Source of the DNA: Streptococcus henryi DSM 19005
GTDB lineage: Bacteria > Bacillota > Bacilli > Lactobacillales > Streptococcaceae
Direction: 5' to 3'
Length of the DNA stretch: 64,000 nucleotides
Assembly: GCF_000376985.1 (NCBI RefSeq)
Contig: NZ_AQYA01000035.1
Span: 124,001 to 188,000, forward strand
Part shown: positions 63,450 through 64,000 of the stretch, in pieces
Layout of the letters: each line of letters begins with the position of its first letter
How positions within the stretch are numbered: position 1 is the first letter of the stretch
Position numbers and translations under genes: made by a program
The notes under the pieces: generated by a model
What the model was told of the DNA's origin: nothing
The model's database searches: none
Seen by the model: only the letters and a program-made list of their open reading frames with translations

Positions 63450-64000
63450 ATGTCTGATAATCGTTCACATATTGAAGAAAAATATCAGTGGGATTTGTCC
63501 ACTATTTTTGCCACTGACCAAGCTTGGGAGGAAGAATTTGAGACACTCTCTGCTCAAATCCAAGACGCTAAGTCATTTGCTGGGAACTTGGTCACATCAG
63601 GTCAAAACTTGCTGGAGATTACGGAAGCCTACTTGGACCTGTCTCGTCGTTTAGAGAAATTCTATGTCTATGCTTCTATGAAAAATGACCAGGATACAAC
63701 AGTAGCTAAGTATCAAGAATATGAAGCTAAGGCAACGGCCCTTTATGCTAAATTCAGCGAAGTTTTTGCCTTCTATGAACCAGAGTTTATGACCTTGAGC
63801 GGCCAAGATTATGAAGCCTTTGTCGCTGAAGTTCCTGCTTTGTCTGCCTATGCTCATTTCTTTGAACAGCTTTTAAAACGTCAGGCCCATGTGCTGTCGC
63901 AAGCAGAAGAAGAGCTTTTGGCTGGCGCGCAAGAAATTTTCGGAGCTGCTAGTGAAACCTTCAGCATCTTAGACAATGCGGATATTGTTTTCCCCTTTGT
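63450..64000 (+). CDS. pepF: Oligoendopeptidase F, 5' part (runs off window)
   Basis: At least 183 codons visible, beginning [20 protein letters not shown], which is the typical N-terminus of M3-family oligoendopeptidase F. The segment [17 protein letters not shown] and the following helices fit the N-terminal lobe. The HExxH zinc site lies beyond the window. AAAGGAG stands 8 nt before the ATG, 11 nt after the coiA stop, so the two are probably co-transcribed. Confidence 0.92.
   Translation, partial: MSDNRSHIEEKYQWDLSTIFATDQAWEEEFETLSAQIQDAKSFAGNLVTSGQNLLEITEAYLDLSRRLEKFYVYASMKNDQDTTVAKYQEYEAKATALYAKFSEVFAFYEPEFMTLSGQDYEAFVAEVPALSAYAHFFEQLLKRQAHVLSQAEEELLAGAQEIFGAASETFSILDNADIVFPF

Noticed and set aside
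1..64000. tRNA or rRNA genes
   Set aside because: No cloverleaf or conserved rRNA segments seen on either strand by reading; a covariance search would be decisive.

Overview
The window is chromosomal DNA of a low-GC streptococcus, most likely an oral species of the Mitis/Sanguinis branch. The evidence is the coiA-pepF pair behind a ComX (com-box) promoter, sodA of streptococcal type, an AdcR-boxed zinc-free rpsN, a nagB with twin GntR-type operators, and RUP-like 102-bp elements of the kind known from pneumococcus. Species cannot be fixed from the sequence alone.

Layout. 1-14 kb is ordinary chromosome: a flavin monooxygenase, a CPBP/SdpR/SdpI operon with a clear operator, yqeG, a VanW protein, metG, holA, sodA and a beta-lactamase-fold protein. 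15.4-20.4 kb is a thiamine salvage operon (thiW-thiM-thiE-thiD-cytX) behind two consecutive TPP riboswitches with a small MITE between them. 20.5-35.9 kb is a defence island. A type I restriction system is split as hsdR...hsdS...hsdM and filled with a zeta toxin, a RelA/SpoT-like toxin with a Panacea antitoxin, a DUF1828 gene broken by a RUP-like insertion, a RloC/PrrC-like anticodon-nuclease candidate with a PD-(D/E)xK partner, and a frameshifted KAP NTPase. hsdM has a TGA in place of a probable Trp codon, so the type I system looks dead as sequenced. 36-43.6 kb returns to housekeeping: queA, a VIT-family transporter with a PerR/Fur-like box, nagB, rpsN, a hydrolase/TetR pair, a glutathionyl-hydroquinone reductase homologue and an RsuA-type pseudouridine synthase.

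43.6-54 kb is a second defence operon: SNF2-like helicase, DUF4391 protein, type III Mod and type III Res. It starts with an unusual leader: a 50-codon ORF carrying a (TA)12 tract, then a terminator-like hairpin, then the helicase start. I read this as a possible phase-variable attenuator. The mod/res half lies between two copies of a type I toxin (holin-like) locus whose upstream sequence contains a perfect com-box. 54.4-61.5 kb is a TetR-controlled membrane-protein operon whose DUF2871 gene is split by a 5.4-kb mobilizable element (serine recombinase, MobQ-type relaxase, TnpW). The window ends with an aldo/keto reductase, coiA, and the 5' part of pepF.

How parts work together: the thi genes import and phosphorylate thiamine precursors under TPP control. 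The island genes form several independent anti-phage or toxin-antitoxin modules, many of them decaying. Regulatory sites are unusually readable: SdpR, AdcR, PerR/Fur, NagR, TetR and ComX sites can all be seen in sequence. No tRNA, rRNA or CRISPR array was found.
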